NCBI RefSeq assembly: GCF_000214035.2
Contig: NZ_AFHG01000029.1
Coordinates: forward strand, 186,001-250,000
DNA: 64,000 nucleotides
Origin: Methyloversatilis universalis FAM5
GTDB lineage: Bacteria; Pseudomonadota; Gammaproteobacteria; Burkholderiales; Rhodocyclaceae
Reading direction: 5' to 3'
Shown here: in pieces, positions 16,964 to 25,145 of the stretch
How the letters are laid out: every line of letters begins with the position of its first letter
How positions within the stretch are numbered: the first letter of the stretch is position 1
Notes under the pieces: generated by a model
Seen by the model: only the letters and a program-made list of their open reading frames with translations
Told to the model about the DNA's origin: nothing
Database searches by the model: none
Translations under genes and position numbers: made by a program

Positions 16964-18943
16964 ATGGTGTCTTCCAGTCAGGTGGCCGAACACGTCCGTT
17001 CGGTGCACGCCATCATCAGCCGTCCGCAGCGCCCGTCCGGTCATGAACTGGTGGCGCGCTCGTGGCTGCGCTGTTTTCACGAACTGGCGCTCGACCCGGC
17101 GGCGGACGACGCGCCGCCGCCGCTCGCACCCCAGGCCTGGCGCGAACGCGGCGACCGGCTGGGCGAAGTGATGGACAGCGCGGTGCCGGAAATGCAGACC
17201 CTGCATCGCCAGCTGGACGATCCGAATTCCGCGCTGGTGCTGGCCGACGCCGAAGGCGTCATCGTGAGCATCGTGCGTCACCCGGGCTTCGCCCGCGAGG
17301 CCTCGCTGCGCGGTCTGGTCGAAGGCGCGCGCTGGAGCGAAGAGGTGCAGGGCACCAATGGCATCGGCACCGTGCTGGCCGAGCGTCACTCGCTGGTCAT
17401 TTCGCGCGAGGAACATTTTTTCGCCCGCCACACCGACATGGTCTGTGCCGGTGCGCCGATCTATGACGGCGTCGGCGAGGTGGCGGCGGTGCTGGCCGTG
17501 TGTTCGCTGTCTCCGGGCGGTGCCCGCGCGCTGCGCGCGCTGGTCGAACGGTCGGCCAGGGTGATCGAGCACCGCGCCTTCCGTGCCCGTCACGCCACCG
17601 ACTACATCATCCGTTTCCACGCCCACGCCGGTCGCGTGCTCACCGCTGTCGACGGTCTGCTCGCGCTGACGCCTGAAGGCGAGGTGATCGAAGCCAACCA
17701 CACTGCCTTCGAACTGCTGTCGCCGGATGGCGAGGCGCTGCTGGGCCGCGAGGTGACCGAGTTCTTCGGCCAGTCGCTGCCGGAACTGCTGTCGCGCACC
17801 TTCCGTGCCGGTTTCCATCCGCTCACGCTGTCGATGCCGCAGCACCAGACCTGGTATCTGCTGGCGCAGCAGCCGGCGCGCAACCGCGCCCAGTCCGGCG
17901 CGCGCGGCGATTCCGGTTCGGCCGCCCAGGCGCTGGCCGAGCTCGATCTGGGCGATCTGCGCATGGCCGGCAATGTGCACAGCGCGATGCGCATCCTCGA
18001 CCGCGACATTCCGCTGCTGATCGCCGGCGAGACCGGCACCGGCAAGGAAGTGTTCGCACGCGCCTTTCACGCGTCCAGCCAGCGCGCGCGCGGCCCCTTC
18101 GTCGCGATCAACTGCGCGTCGCTGCCGGAAGCGCTGATCGAATCCGAACTGTTCGGCTACAAGCAGGGCGCCTTCACCGGCGCCAACCGCGACGGCCGTC
18201 GCGGCAAGGTGCTGCAGGCCGACGGTGGCACGCTCTTCCTCGACGAGATCGGCGACATGCCGCTGCAGCTTCAGGCACGCCTGCTGCGCGTGCTGGAGGA
18301 GCGCAAGGTGACGCCGCTGGGCGGCGAGAACGCGGTACCGGTTGATCTGCAGCTGGTGTGCGCCACCCACCGCGACCTGCGTGCCATGGTGCGCGACGGC
18401 AGCTTCCGTGAAGACCTCTATTACCGCCTGCGCGGCATGGAAGTGACGCTGCCGCCGCTGCGCGAGCGCACCGACCGCCGCGCGCTGATCGAGCGCTGCC
18501 TGAATGAGGAAGGCGCCGGCCGCCATCCGCCGGTTCGCCTCGGCCAGGCCGCGATGCAGGTGCTGGACCGCTACCGTTGGCCGGGCAATATTCGCCAGCT
18601 GCGCTACGTGCTGCGCACGCTGGTTGCCATGTGCGACGGCGGAGAGATCACGCTGCGCGACATGCCGGCCGAACTGATGGACGCGCCCGAACCGATGCCG
18701 GCGCCGCCGGTGGCCACGCTGCCCGCGGCCGACAGCCACGCCGATGTGCCGCCGCCGTCGCCGACCAGTCACCTCAATCCGCTGCAGTCGGCCGAGCGCG
18801 ATGCGCTGCTGGCGGAACTGCGCCGCCACCGCTGGAACATCGCCGGCCTCGCCCGCGAGCTCGGCGTGAGCCGCAACACCGTTTATCGCAAGATGAAGCG
18901 ACTGGACATCGATACCGACACGCAGGCGGGTGATGGCTACTGA
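16964..18943 (+). CDS. Sigma-54-dependent Fis-family activator, AcoR-like
   Basis: A 659-residue enhancer-binding protein. A GAF-like domain lies at about residues 60-200 (EEVQGTNGIGTVLAERHSLV), then a PAS-like segment (LTPEGEVIEANHTAFELLSP), then the AAA+ domain with Walker A GETGTGKE (about 355), the sigma-54 contact loop GAFTGA (about 402) and Walker [13 protein letters not shown], and a C-terminal Fis-type helix-turn-helix (NIAGLARELGVSRNTVYRKM). This layout is that of AcoR-type small-molecule-responsive activators. Its end overlaps the start of the flavoprotein gene by 11 bases, implying co-transcription with the pterin genes. Whether it senses a C1 metabolite is inference. Confidence 0.9.
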   Translation: MVSSSQVAEHVRSVHAIISRPQRPSGHELVARSWLRCFHELALDPAADDAPPPLAPQAWRERGDRLGEVMDSAVPEMQTLHRQLDDPNSALVLADAEGVIVSIVRHPGFAREASLRGLVEGARWSEEVQGTNGIGTVLAERHSLVISREEHFFARHTDMVCAGAPIYDGVGEVAAVLAVCSLSPGGARALRALVERSARVIEHRAFRARHATDYIIRFHAHAGRVLTAVDGLLALTPEGEVIEANHTAFELLSPDGEALLGREVTEFFGQSLPELLSRTFRAGFHPLTLSMPQHQTWYLLAQQPARNRAQSGARGDSGSAAQALAELDLGDLRMAGNVHSAMRILDRDIPLLIAGETGTGKEVFARAFHASSQRARGPFVAINCASLPEALIESELFGYKQGAFTGANRDGRRGKVLQADGGTLFLDEIGDMPLQLQARLLRVLEERKVTPLGGENAVPVDLQLVCATHRDLRAMVRDGSFREDLYYRLRGMEVTLPPLRERTDRRALIERCLNEEGAGRHPPVRLGQAAMQVLDRYRWPGNIRQLRYVLRTLVAMCDGGEITLRDMPAELMDAPEPMPAPPVATLPAADSHADVPPPSPTSHLNPLQSAERDALLAELRRHRWNIAGLARELGVSRNTVYRKMKRLDIDTDTQAGDGY

Positions 18944-19520
18944 CCCGCGCCTGAACGACATTCCGGATGAAGCCGAAGTCCTGCCCGATGCGCGCATCGC
19001 CTGGGGGCTGACCGGCTCTGGCCACTTCCTGAAGGAATCGCTGGAATTCGCCGACACGCTGGACCGCATCGACCTCTTCCTGTCGAGCGCCGGCGAAGAG
19101 GTGCTCAACATGTACGGCTACCCGCTGGTCGACATGAAGAAGCGCTACCGCATCTTCCGCGACAGCACCGCCAGTGCGGCGCCGGTCGGGCTGTTCTACC
19201 AGGGGCAGTACCACACGGTGGTGATCGCGCCGGCCACGTCGAACACCGTGGCCAAGTGTGCAAGCGGCATTTCCGACACCCTGGTGACCAACATCTTCGC
19301 CCAGGCCGGCAAGCTGCGCATTCCCATCATCGTGTTCGCCTGCGACAACGAGCCGGTGGTGATCACCGAGTCGCCCAGCGAATGGGTGACGCTGTACCCG
19401 CGTGCCATCGACCTGGAGCACACCGCGCGTCTGTCCGGATTCGAAGGCGTGACCGTGGTGAAGAACGTCGAAGAACTGCAGGCCGCGCTCAGGCAGCGGC
19501 TCGCGGCGGTCCAGCGCTGA
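18933..19520 (+). CDS. dmrB: Flavoprotein, probable dihydromethanopterin reductase (DmrB-like)
   Basis: A 195-residue flavodoxin-fold protein of the DFP/archaeoflavoprotein type. Features are an N-terminal strand IAWGLTGSGHFLKES, a central IAPATSNTVAKCASGISDTL of the flavin-binding phosphopantothenoylcysteine-decarboxylase-like fold, and IPIIVFACDNEP. In aerobic methylotrophs and burkholderias this family supplies the flavoprotein that reduces dihydromethanopterin to the active tetrahydro form, and it sits with the same pterin genes as here. It starts inside the end of the activator gene (ATG 18933; a GTG at 18930 is possible). The downstream order of pterin genes supports the call. Confidence 0.75.
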   Translation: MATDPRLNDIPDEAEVLPDARIAWGLTGSGHFLKESLEFADTLDRIDLFLSSAGEEVLNMYGYPLVDMKKRYRIFRDSTASAAPVGLFYQGQYHTVVIAPATSNTVAKCASGISDTLVTNIFAQAGKLRIPIIVFACDNEPVVITESPSEWVTLYPRAIDLEHTARLSGFEGVTVVKNVEELQAALRQRLAAVQR

Positions 19521-19550
19521 GCGGGCGCGGCGGCGACCGGTCACATCGTC

Positions 19551-21035
19551 ATGGCTGAACAGCAGGTCCGATCCGGCGGGCCCATCCCGGGCGAACGCAT
19601 TCTTTTCCTGACCGGGCATCTGGCGTGGAAAAGCCTGCAGCGGGTGCTGGACGACATGCAGCCGCTGCCCTTCGAGCCGCGGGTGCTGGACATCGGCATC
19701 AATGTCGCCGGTCTGATGACCGCCGACCTGATACGCCGGCGGCTGCCGGTCGATCAGGTGCAGGCCGACCGCATCGTCGTGCCCGGCCGCTGCCGCGGCG
19801 ACCTCGACGCGCTGGCGCAGCACTACGGCGTACCGGTGCAGCGCGGCCCGGACGAGGTGAAGGACCTGCCGATGCACTTCGGCCGGAAGGCGAAAAAGCG
19901 GGTGCTCGACCGGCACGACGTGCTCATCTTCGCCGAAATCGTCGATGCGCCCCAGGTCGATGTCGATGCGGTGCTGGCCACCGCACGCCGCTACCGCCGT
20001 GACGGCGCGGACGTGATCGACATCGGCTGTCTGCCGGACACCGACTTCCCGCACATGGAAGACTGCATCCGCGCGCTGAAGGCCGAAGGTTTCCAGGTGA
20101 GCATCGACTCGCTGAACACCGATGACCTGCTGCGCGGTGCGCGCGCCGGCGCCGACTATCTGCTCAGTCTGAAGAAAAGTACGCTGTGGGTGGCCGACGA
20201 GGTCGATGCGATTCCGGTGCTGATTCCGGACACGCCGGGCGACCTCGATTCGCTGCGCGAGGCGGCGGACATCATGACTGAGCGCGGTCTGCCCTTCTAC
20301 GCCGACCCCATCATCGAGCCCATCCACTTCGGCTTCACCGCGTCCATCGTGCGCTATCACGAGCTGCGGCGGACCCATCCGGACATCCCCATCATGATGG
20401 GGGTGGGCAATCTGACCGAACTGACCGATGCCGATACCAGCGGCATCAACGCGCTGCTGTTCGGCATCATTTCCGAGCTGCGCGTCGGTGCGGTGCTGGC
20501 CACCGAAGTGAGTCCGCACGCCCGCCGTGCGGTGAAGGAAGCGGATATCGCGCGCCGCGTCATGTTCGCCGCGCGCGAGGACAACGCGCTGCCGCGCGAC
20601 TATTCCGGCGAGCTGATGACCACCCACCAGCGCCGTCCTTTCCCGGACACGCCGCAGGAGATCGCCGACATCGCCGCCACCGTGCGCGACCCCAACTTCC
20701 GCATCCAGCTCAGCGAGCAGGGCGTGCACATCTACAACCGCGACGGCATGCAGGTGGGCACCGACCCGTTCGCGCTGTACCCGGGCCTGAACGTCGCGGA
20801 TGACGGCGCGCACGCCTTCTACCTCGGCGTCGAACTGGCGCGCGCGCAGATTGCCTGGCAGCTGGGCCGCCGCTACGCACAGGACGAGGAACTGGACTGG
20901 GGGGCTGCAGTCGAGAAGAAGACGCAGGACCTGATGGCGCATTGCGCCCCGGGTACCACGCTGCAGCGCAAGGCGAAGCGCAGGCCGGCCGAGGCCGACC
21001 CGGCGCCGCCGGACGACACACAGGACCAAGCATGA
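19551..21035 (+). CDS. Dihydropteroate synthase-like protein of tetrahydromethanopterin synthesis
   Basis: A 494-residue protein. An N-terminal domain (ILFLTGHLAWKSLQRVLDD) typical of the DUF6513/DHPS-related family precedes a DHPS-like TIM barrel (GADVIDIGCLPDTDFPHMED, FQVSIDSLNTDDLLRGARAG, YADPIIEPIHFGFTASIVRY). In C1-metabolising bacteria and archaea this family is tied to the dihydropteroate-synthase-like step of methanopterin synthesis. It is far longer than folate FolP (about 280 residues), and the C-terminal extension ends in a basic/acidic linker. DUF447 overlaps its stop by four bases (ATGA). The exact reaction is inferred from family and context. Confidence 0.85.
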   Translation: MAEQQVRSGGPIPGERILFLTGHLAWKSLQRVLDDMQPLPFEPRVLDIGINVAGLMTADLIRRRLPVDQVQADRIVVPGRCRGDLDALAQHYGVPVQRGPDEVKDLPMHFGRKAKKRVLDRHDVLIFAEIVDAPQVDVDAVLATARRYRRDGADVIDIGCLPDTDFPHMEDCIRALKAEGFQVSIDSLNTDDLLRGARAGADYLLSLKKSTLWVADEVDAIPVLIPDTPGDLDSLREAADIMTERGLPFYADPIIEPIHFGFTASIVRYHELRRTHPDIPIMMGVGNLTELTDADTSGINALLFGIISELRVGAVLATEVSPHARRAVKEADIARRVMFAAREDNALPRDYSGELMTTHQRRPFPDTPQEIADIAATVRDPNFRIQLSEQGVHIYNRDGMQVGTDPFALYPGLNVADDGAHAFYLGVELARAQIAWQLGRRYAQDEELDWGAAVEKKTQDLMAHCAPGTTLQRKAKRRPAEADPAPPDDTQDQA

Positions 21036-21595
21036 TCTGGGAAACCATACTGACCACCGTGGACGTGCAGGGCCGCACCCACATCACGCCACTGGGCGTG
21101 CGCGAGGAGCGCGGCCTCACCGTGCTCGCGCCCTTCCGGCCGTCCGGTACGCTGGACAACGTGCTGGCCACCCGCATCGCGGTGGTGAACTTCACCGACG
21201 ACGTGCGCGTGTTCGCCGGCGCGCTGACCGGCCGCCGCGACTGGCCGGTGCAGCCGGCGGAGAAGATAGGCTGCGCGCGGCTGGTTAACACGCTGGCCCA
21301 CCGCGAACTGGAACTGGTCGAGGTCGAGGAGGACGACGTCCGCCCGCGCCTGTACTGCCGCACTGTGCACGAGCAGAGTCACGGCGTGTTCCCGGGCTTC
21401 AACCGCGCACGTTCAGCGGTGATCGAGGCAGCCATCCTGGTGAGCCGGCTGCACATGCTGCCGGTCGAGAAGATCGACGCCGAACTGGCCTATCTGCAGA
21501 TCGCCATCGACAAGACCGCCGGCCCGGCCGAACTCGAAGCTTGGGGCTGGCTGGTCGAGCGCATCGCCGCGCACCGCGCCGGAGTGCAGGCGTGA
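21032..21595 (+). CDS. DUF447 family protein in the methanopterin cluster
   Basis: A 187-residue protein whose ATG overlaps the previous stop. The N-terminus (MIWETILTTVDVQGRTHITP) and the motif ATRIAVVNFTDDVRVFAGAL match the flavin-reductase-like beta-barrel of DUF447. The conserved segment HEQSHGVFPGFNRARSAVIE follows. DUF447 genes co-occur with methanopterin and methanofuran genes in methylotrophs and methanogens, and its enzymatic step is not settled. The tight coupling on both sides supports a role in making or reducing the same cofactors. Confidence 0.85.
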   Translation: MIWETILTTVDVQGRTHITPLGVREERGLTVLAPFRPSGTLDNVLATRIAVVNFTDDVRVFAGALTGRRDWPVQPAEKIGCARLVNTLAHRELELVEVEEDDVRPRLYCRTVHEQSHGVFPGFNRARSAVIEAAILVSRLHMLPVEKIDAELAYLQIAIDKTAGPAELEAWGWLVERIAAHRAGVQA

Positions 21596-22308
21596 TCCGC
21601 ATGCTGGCCAGCGTGCGCGACCTTGACGAGGCGCGCACCGTGCTCGAGGCCGGGGTCGATCTGATCGACCTGAAGCAGCCGGCTGATGGCGCGCTCGGGG
21701 CGTTGCCGGCCGACGTGATCCGCGAGGTCGTCGCCTTCGTCGCCGGCCGCACGCTCACCAGCGCCACCGCCGGCAACGTCGAACCGGATGCGCAGGCAGT
21801 TCAGGCCGCGATGGCGCGCATCGCCACGACCGGCGTCGATTACGTGAAGGTCGGACTTTTCCCTGCCGGCTGGCAGCAGGGCGGGCGCGACTACGCGGCC
21901 GTGCATGCATGCCTGCGCGGTCTGGCGCCGCTGGCCGGTGCCCGCCGCATCGCGGTCATGTTCGCCGACCTTGCACCGCCGCTGGATCTGGTCGACGCGG
22001 TCGCCGCTGCCGGTTTCGACGGCGTCATGGTCGATACCGCGCACAAGACCGGCCACAGCCTGCCGGACGTCGCCGGTGTCGAATGGCTGTCCGGCTTCGT
22101 CGAACGCGCCCGCGCACACGGTCTGCTGTGCGGGCTCGCGGGCTCGCTGCGGGTGGCCCACATTCCGGCGCTGGCGCAGCTGTGCCCCGACTACCTCGGT
22201 TTTCGCGGTGCGCTGTGCGCCGAGCAGGCGCGCGTGCAGGCACTGGACGTACGCGCGGTGCTGGGTGTGCGCGAGGCACTGGAAGAGGCGCAGCGCCTGG
22301 CGGCGTGA
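21592..22308 (+). CDS. mfnB: (5-formylfuran-3-yl)methyl phosphate synthase
   Basis: A 238-residue TIM-barrel protein starting at GTG 21592 (overlapping the DUF447 stop as GTGA) or at ATG 21601. MfnB condenses two triose phosphates into the furan precursor of methanofuran, the formyl carrier of the tetrahydromethanopterin C1 pathway. The two active-site lysines are recognisable: GVDLIDLKQPADGALGA near the N-terminus and GVMVDTAHKTGHSLPD in the middle. Length matches the archaeal enzyme. It is the last gene of the cluster and is followed by an array of hairpins before the convergent regulator. Confidence 0.88.
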   Translation: MIRMLASVRDLDEARTVLEAGVDLIDLKQPADGALGALPADVIREVVAFVAGRTLTSATAGNVEPDAQAVQAAMARIATTGVDYVKVGLFPAGWQQGGRDYAAVHACLRGLAPLAGARRIAVMFADLAPPLDLVDAVAAAGFDGVMVDTAHKTGHSLPDVAGVEWLSGFVERARAHGLLCGLAGSLRVAHIPALAQLCPDYLGFRGALCAEQARVQALDVRAVLGVREALEEAQRLAA

Positions 22309-22479
22309 GGGGCGATCGGCGCCCTCGGGCGACCGCGTGGCTCAAGCTCTTGTGCGTAAGGCCGGCTTTGCACAGCCGGTCCGTGTCGCCGGAGCAGCGC
22401 ATGCGCTGCTAAACCTCTTGCGTGAGCGGTTCGCCCTGGCTGGCGAACCCGTCTCGCAGGGGCGACGCATGCGTCGCCT
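22309..22479. terminator. Cluster of palindromes between convergent genes
   Basis: Four dyads fill this 171-base gap: GCCGGCT/AGCCGG around 22362-22381, the perfect 16-base palindrome GCAGCGCATGCGCTGC (22394-22409), GGTTCGCC/GGCGAACC with a 6-base loop (22428-22449), and the perfect palindrome GGCGACGCATGCGTCGCC (22461-22478) followed by TTT. At least the last could terminate mfnB. The density is unusual. Confidence 0.7.
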
Positions 22480-23859
22480 TTATCCTGCGAGACCCCACTG
22501 CGCGCACTTGCGTTCTATGGTCTTGCGCGACACGCCGAGCTGGCGGGCGGCTTCGGACTTGTTGCCGCCGCAGGCGGCGAGCACGTCGAGGATGTGCTTG
22601 CGCTCGACGTCTTCCAGCGCGGCGGCCGGTTCGGTGGAGCGGGGCGGCGTGAGCGTGCCGAAGGCATCGGCCGGGAAATAGCCGAGGATGAGCGCGCGTT
22701 CGACCAGATTGCGCAGTTCGCGGATGTTGCCCGGCCAGTCGTGCGTGGCCATCCGCGCGGCGGTGTCGCGGTCGAGCGGAATGGGCGCCACGCCGAGCCG
22801 CGATGAAAGCTGGGCCATGAAGTGGGCGACCAGCAGCTTCACGTCCTCGCGCCGTTCGCGCAGTGGCGGAATGGTGATGCGCACCACGTCGAGCCGGTAG
22901 AACAGATCCTGCCGGAAGCGGCCGGCACGCACCTCGCTGGCCAGATCGCGGTTGGTGGCGGCCACCACGCGGATATCGACCGGCACTTCGCGCGACGAGC
23001 CGACCGGGCGGATCATGCGGTCTTCCAGCACCCGCAGCAGCTTGGTCTGCATCGCCGCCGGCAGTTCGGAAATCTCGTCCAGGAAGAGGGTGCCGCCCTG
23101 GGCGTAGAACAGCAGGCCCGGATTGTTGTCCTGGGCGCCAGTGAAGGCGCCCTTCACGTGGCCGAACAGTTCGGATTCGATCAGTTCGGCGCTGATCGCG
23201 CCGCAATTGACCGGCACGAAGGGCGCACCCGCGCGCGGGCTCATCTGGTGCAGGGCGCGCGCCGCCACTTCCTTGCCGACGCCGGATTCGCCGGTCAGCA
23301 GCACGGTGCTGGGCATGGCCGCCGCCCGGCGCAGCACGCTGGCCAGTTCGCGTACCGGCTGCGATTCGCCCACCATGCCGGCCACGCCTTCGGTCTGGCG
23401 CGCGATCTCCCGGCGCAGCACGTAGTTCTCGCGCAGCAGGCCGGCGCGGTCGAAGCAGCGGCCGACCGCGTTCATCATCTGGTCGATGCGGAAGGGCTTC
23501 AGGATGAAGTCCGACGCGCCGGCGCGCAGCGCGTTGATCGCGGTTTCGATGTCGGCGAACGCGGTGATCAGGATGACATCGCACTGATGACCCTGCTCGC
23601 GCAGCTCGTTCAGCCATTCCAGGCCGCTGCGGCCGGGCAGTGAAATGTCGAGGATGATGAGATCGAAGTGCAGTCGCGCGAACAGCTGCTGCGCGTGTTC
23701 GACGCTGCCGGCGGTTTCAACCAGGCCGCAGCGCGGGCCGAGCGCGCGGCTTATGAAGCTGCGCATGCCTTCCTCGTCGTCGACGACGAGTACCGAGTAC
23801 TGCTGCCAGTCGCGCTGGCTGTCGCGGGGAGCGGGTGAGGGCGCGCGTGCCGCGCTCAT
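22480..23859 (-). CDS. NtrC-family response regulator, no adjacent kinase
   Basis: A 459-residue two-component activator. The receiver domain (VLVVDDEEG) has its phospho-acceptor Asp near residue 71 ([14 protein letters not shown]). The AAA+ domain carries Walker [15 protein letters not shown] and [13 protein letters not shown], and the C-terminal Fis-type helix-turn-helix is [20 protein letters not shown]. It would activate sigma-54 promoters when phosphorylated. Its ATG overlaps the stop of the universal stress protein (ATGA), so the pair forms an operon. No histidine kinase is encoded next to it, so the cognate kinase must be elsewhere. Confidence 0.92.
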   Translation of the reverse strand: MSAARAPSPAPRDSQRDWQQYSVLVVDDEEGMRSFISRALGPRCGLVETAGSVEHAQQLFARLHFDLIILDISLPGRSGLEWLNELREQGHQCDVILITAFADIETAINALRAGASDFILKPFRIDQMMNAVGRCFDRAGLLRENYVLRREIARQTEGVAGMVGESQPVRELASVLRRAAAMPSTVLLTGESGVGKEVAARALHQMSPRAGAPFVPVNCGAISAELIESELFGHVKGAFTGAQDNNPGLLFYAQGGTLFLDEISELPAAMQTKLLRVLEDRMIRPVGSSREVPVDIRVVAATNRDLASEVRAGRFRQDLFYRLDVVRITIPPLRERREDVKLLVAHFMAQLSSRLGVAPIPLDRDTAARMATHDWPGNIRELRNLVERALILGYFPADAFGTLTPPRSTEPAAALEDVERKHILDVLAACGGNKSEAARQLGVSRKTIERKCAQWGLAG

Positions 23860-24296
23860 GCTGGTCGCTGTACGACGATGAGGATGTTGCAGGGCGCCTC
23901 TTCGACCAGCGAGGCGCCGACCGAGCCCTTCCACCAGCGTTCCAGCCGCGAGCTGTGGTGGGTGTGGCCGATCACGATCAGATCGACCTTCAGTTCGTGC
24001 GCCAGACGGCTGATTTCGCGCACCGCGTCGCCGGTCACCAGATGGCCTTCGGCGGTGACGCCGCGCGCCTTCAACTGCTCCAGACCTTCCTTCAGCACCT
24101 CGGAGAAGCGTTCGTTCTCCTCTTCCTGCGGCACGTCGGCGACGAAACCTTCGGCCACGAACAGCGTGGCGGCGATCGGCGCGACCGCCAGCAGGTGGAT
24201 CTCGGCATGGAGGAGGTCATTGATTTCCGCGCACTCGAGCAGCGCGCGGCGACCGGATTCAGAGCCGTCGTAGGCGAGCAGTACCTTGCTGTACAT
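23856..24296 (-). CDS. Universal stress protein (UspA family)
   Basis: A 146-residue single-domain Usp: MYSKVLLAYDGSESGRRALL at the N-terminus, a DLIVIGHTHHSSRLERWWKG segment corresponding to the ATP-binding loop, and the terminal VEEAPCNILIVV strand. The Usp GxxG-x9-GS loop is degenerate here (GHTHHSS... KGSVGASL), so ATP binding is likely but not certain. It shares four bases with the following response-regulator gene. An operon of Usp and NtrC-type regulator suggests a stress- or starvation-responsive unit. Confidence 0.9.
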   Translation of the reverse strand: MYSKVLLAYDGSESGRRALLECAEINDLLHAEIHLLAVAPIAATLFVAEGFVADVPQEEENERFSEVLKEGLEQLKARGVTAEGHLVTGDAVREISRLAHELKVDLIVIGHTHHSSRLERWWKGSVGASLVEEAPCNILIVVQRPA

Positions 24297-24350
24297 GATC
24301 CGTCTCCTTCTGAAGGGGCATTCAGGTACCGCGGCGCAGGCCTGCGGCGC

Positions 24351-25145
24351 TTACCAGAGCTTCCACCAGGGGTCGTCCTCACCCGGCTTCCTGAAGCCGC
24401 GGGCGAGGAATTCGCTCTTCGGATAGTTCTTCTGCATCACGCGTTTCGCATCGTCGCGCAGATCGACCAGACCCAGCGAATCGTAGGCCACCATCAGGAT
24501 GTAGAGCGCCTCTTCGACCGCCGGCGATTCCTGATAGTTGCTCACCGCGAACTGTGCCCGGTTGGCCGCCGCCAGGTAGGCGCCGCGCAGGATGTAATAG
24601 CGCGCCACGTGCACTTCGTGCGCCGCCAGCGAATTCACCAGATAGTTCATCCGGATGGTCGCGTCCGGCGCGTACTTGCTTTCCGGGTAGCGGGTCACCA
24701 GTTCCTTCAGCGCATCGAAGGAGTCGCGCAGGCCCTTGGGGTCGCGCTCGGTCAGATCCTGGCGCGACAGATTGCTCATGATGCCCAGATCCTCGTTGAA
24801 GTGGATCAGGCCGCGCAGGTAATAAACGTAATCAACGTTGGGGTGATTCGGATGCAGCCTGATGAAGCGGTCGCAGGCCGCCACCGCCTGCACGCGCTCG
24901 CCCTGACGGTAGTAGGCGTAGGCCACTTCGATCTGGGCCTGCTGGGCATAGCGGCCATACGGATACTTGGCCTCCAGCTTTTCGTACATCTTGATCGCCT
25001 GCTCGTAGGAGCCGTCGCTCATGAGCTGCTTGGCCTCCTGGTACAGGCGTTGCGCCGACCAGTTCGCCGTCTCGTCGATCTTGTCCGGCAGAAGACCGCA
25101 CCCGGCGGCCAGAGCCACCCACAGTATCGCTACACTACGCCACAT
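24351..25145 (-). CDS. bamD: Outer membrane assembly lipoprotein BamD
   Basis: A 264-residue lipoprotein of the BAM complex, which folds beta-barrels into the outer membrane. The N-terminus MWRSVAILWVALAAGCGLLP contains the lipobox LAAGC. TPR-like repeats follow (ANWSAQRLYQEAKQLMSDGS, YEQAIKMYEKLEAKYPYGRY, AQIEVAYAYYRQGERVQAV), with the YPESKYAPDATIRMNYL region characteristic of BamD. Length equals the family norm. The ATG lies at 25145-25143 and shares two bases with the divergent rluD ATG. A TATAAT hexamer on this strand at 25186-25181 probably serves it. Confidence 0.95.
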   Translation of the reverse strand: MWRSVAILWVALAAGCGLLPDKIDETANWSAQRLYQEAKQLMSDGSYEQAIKMYEKLEAKYPYGRYAQQAQIEVAYAYYRQGERVQAVAACDRFIRLHPNHPNVDYVYYLRGLIHFNEDLGIMSNLSRQDLTERDPKGLRDSFDALKELVTRYPESKYAPDATIRMNYLVNSLAAHEVHVARYYILRGAYLAAANRAQFAVSNYQESPAVEEALYILMVAYDSLGLVDLRDDAKRVMQKNYPKSEFLARGFRKPGEDDPWWKLW

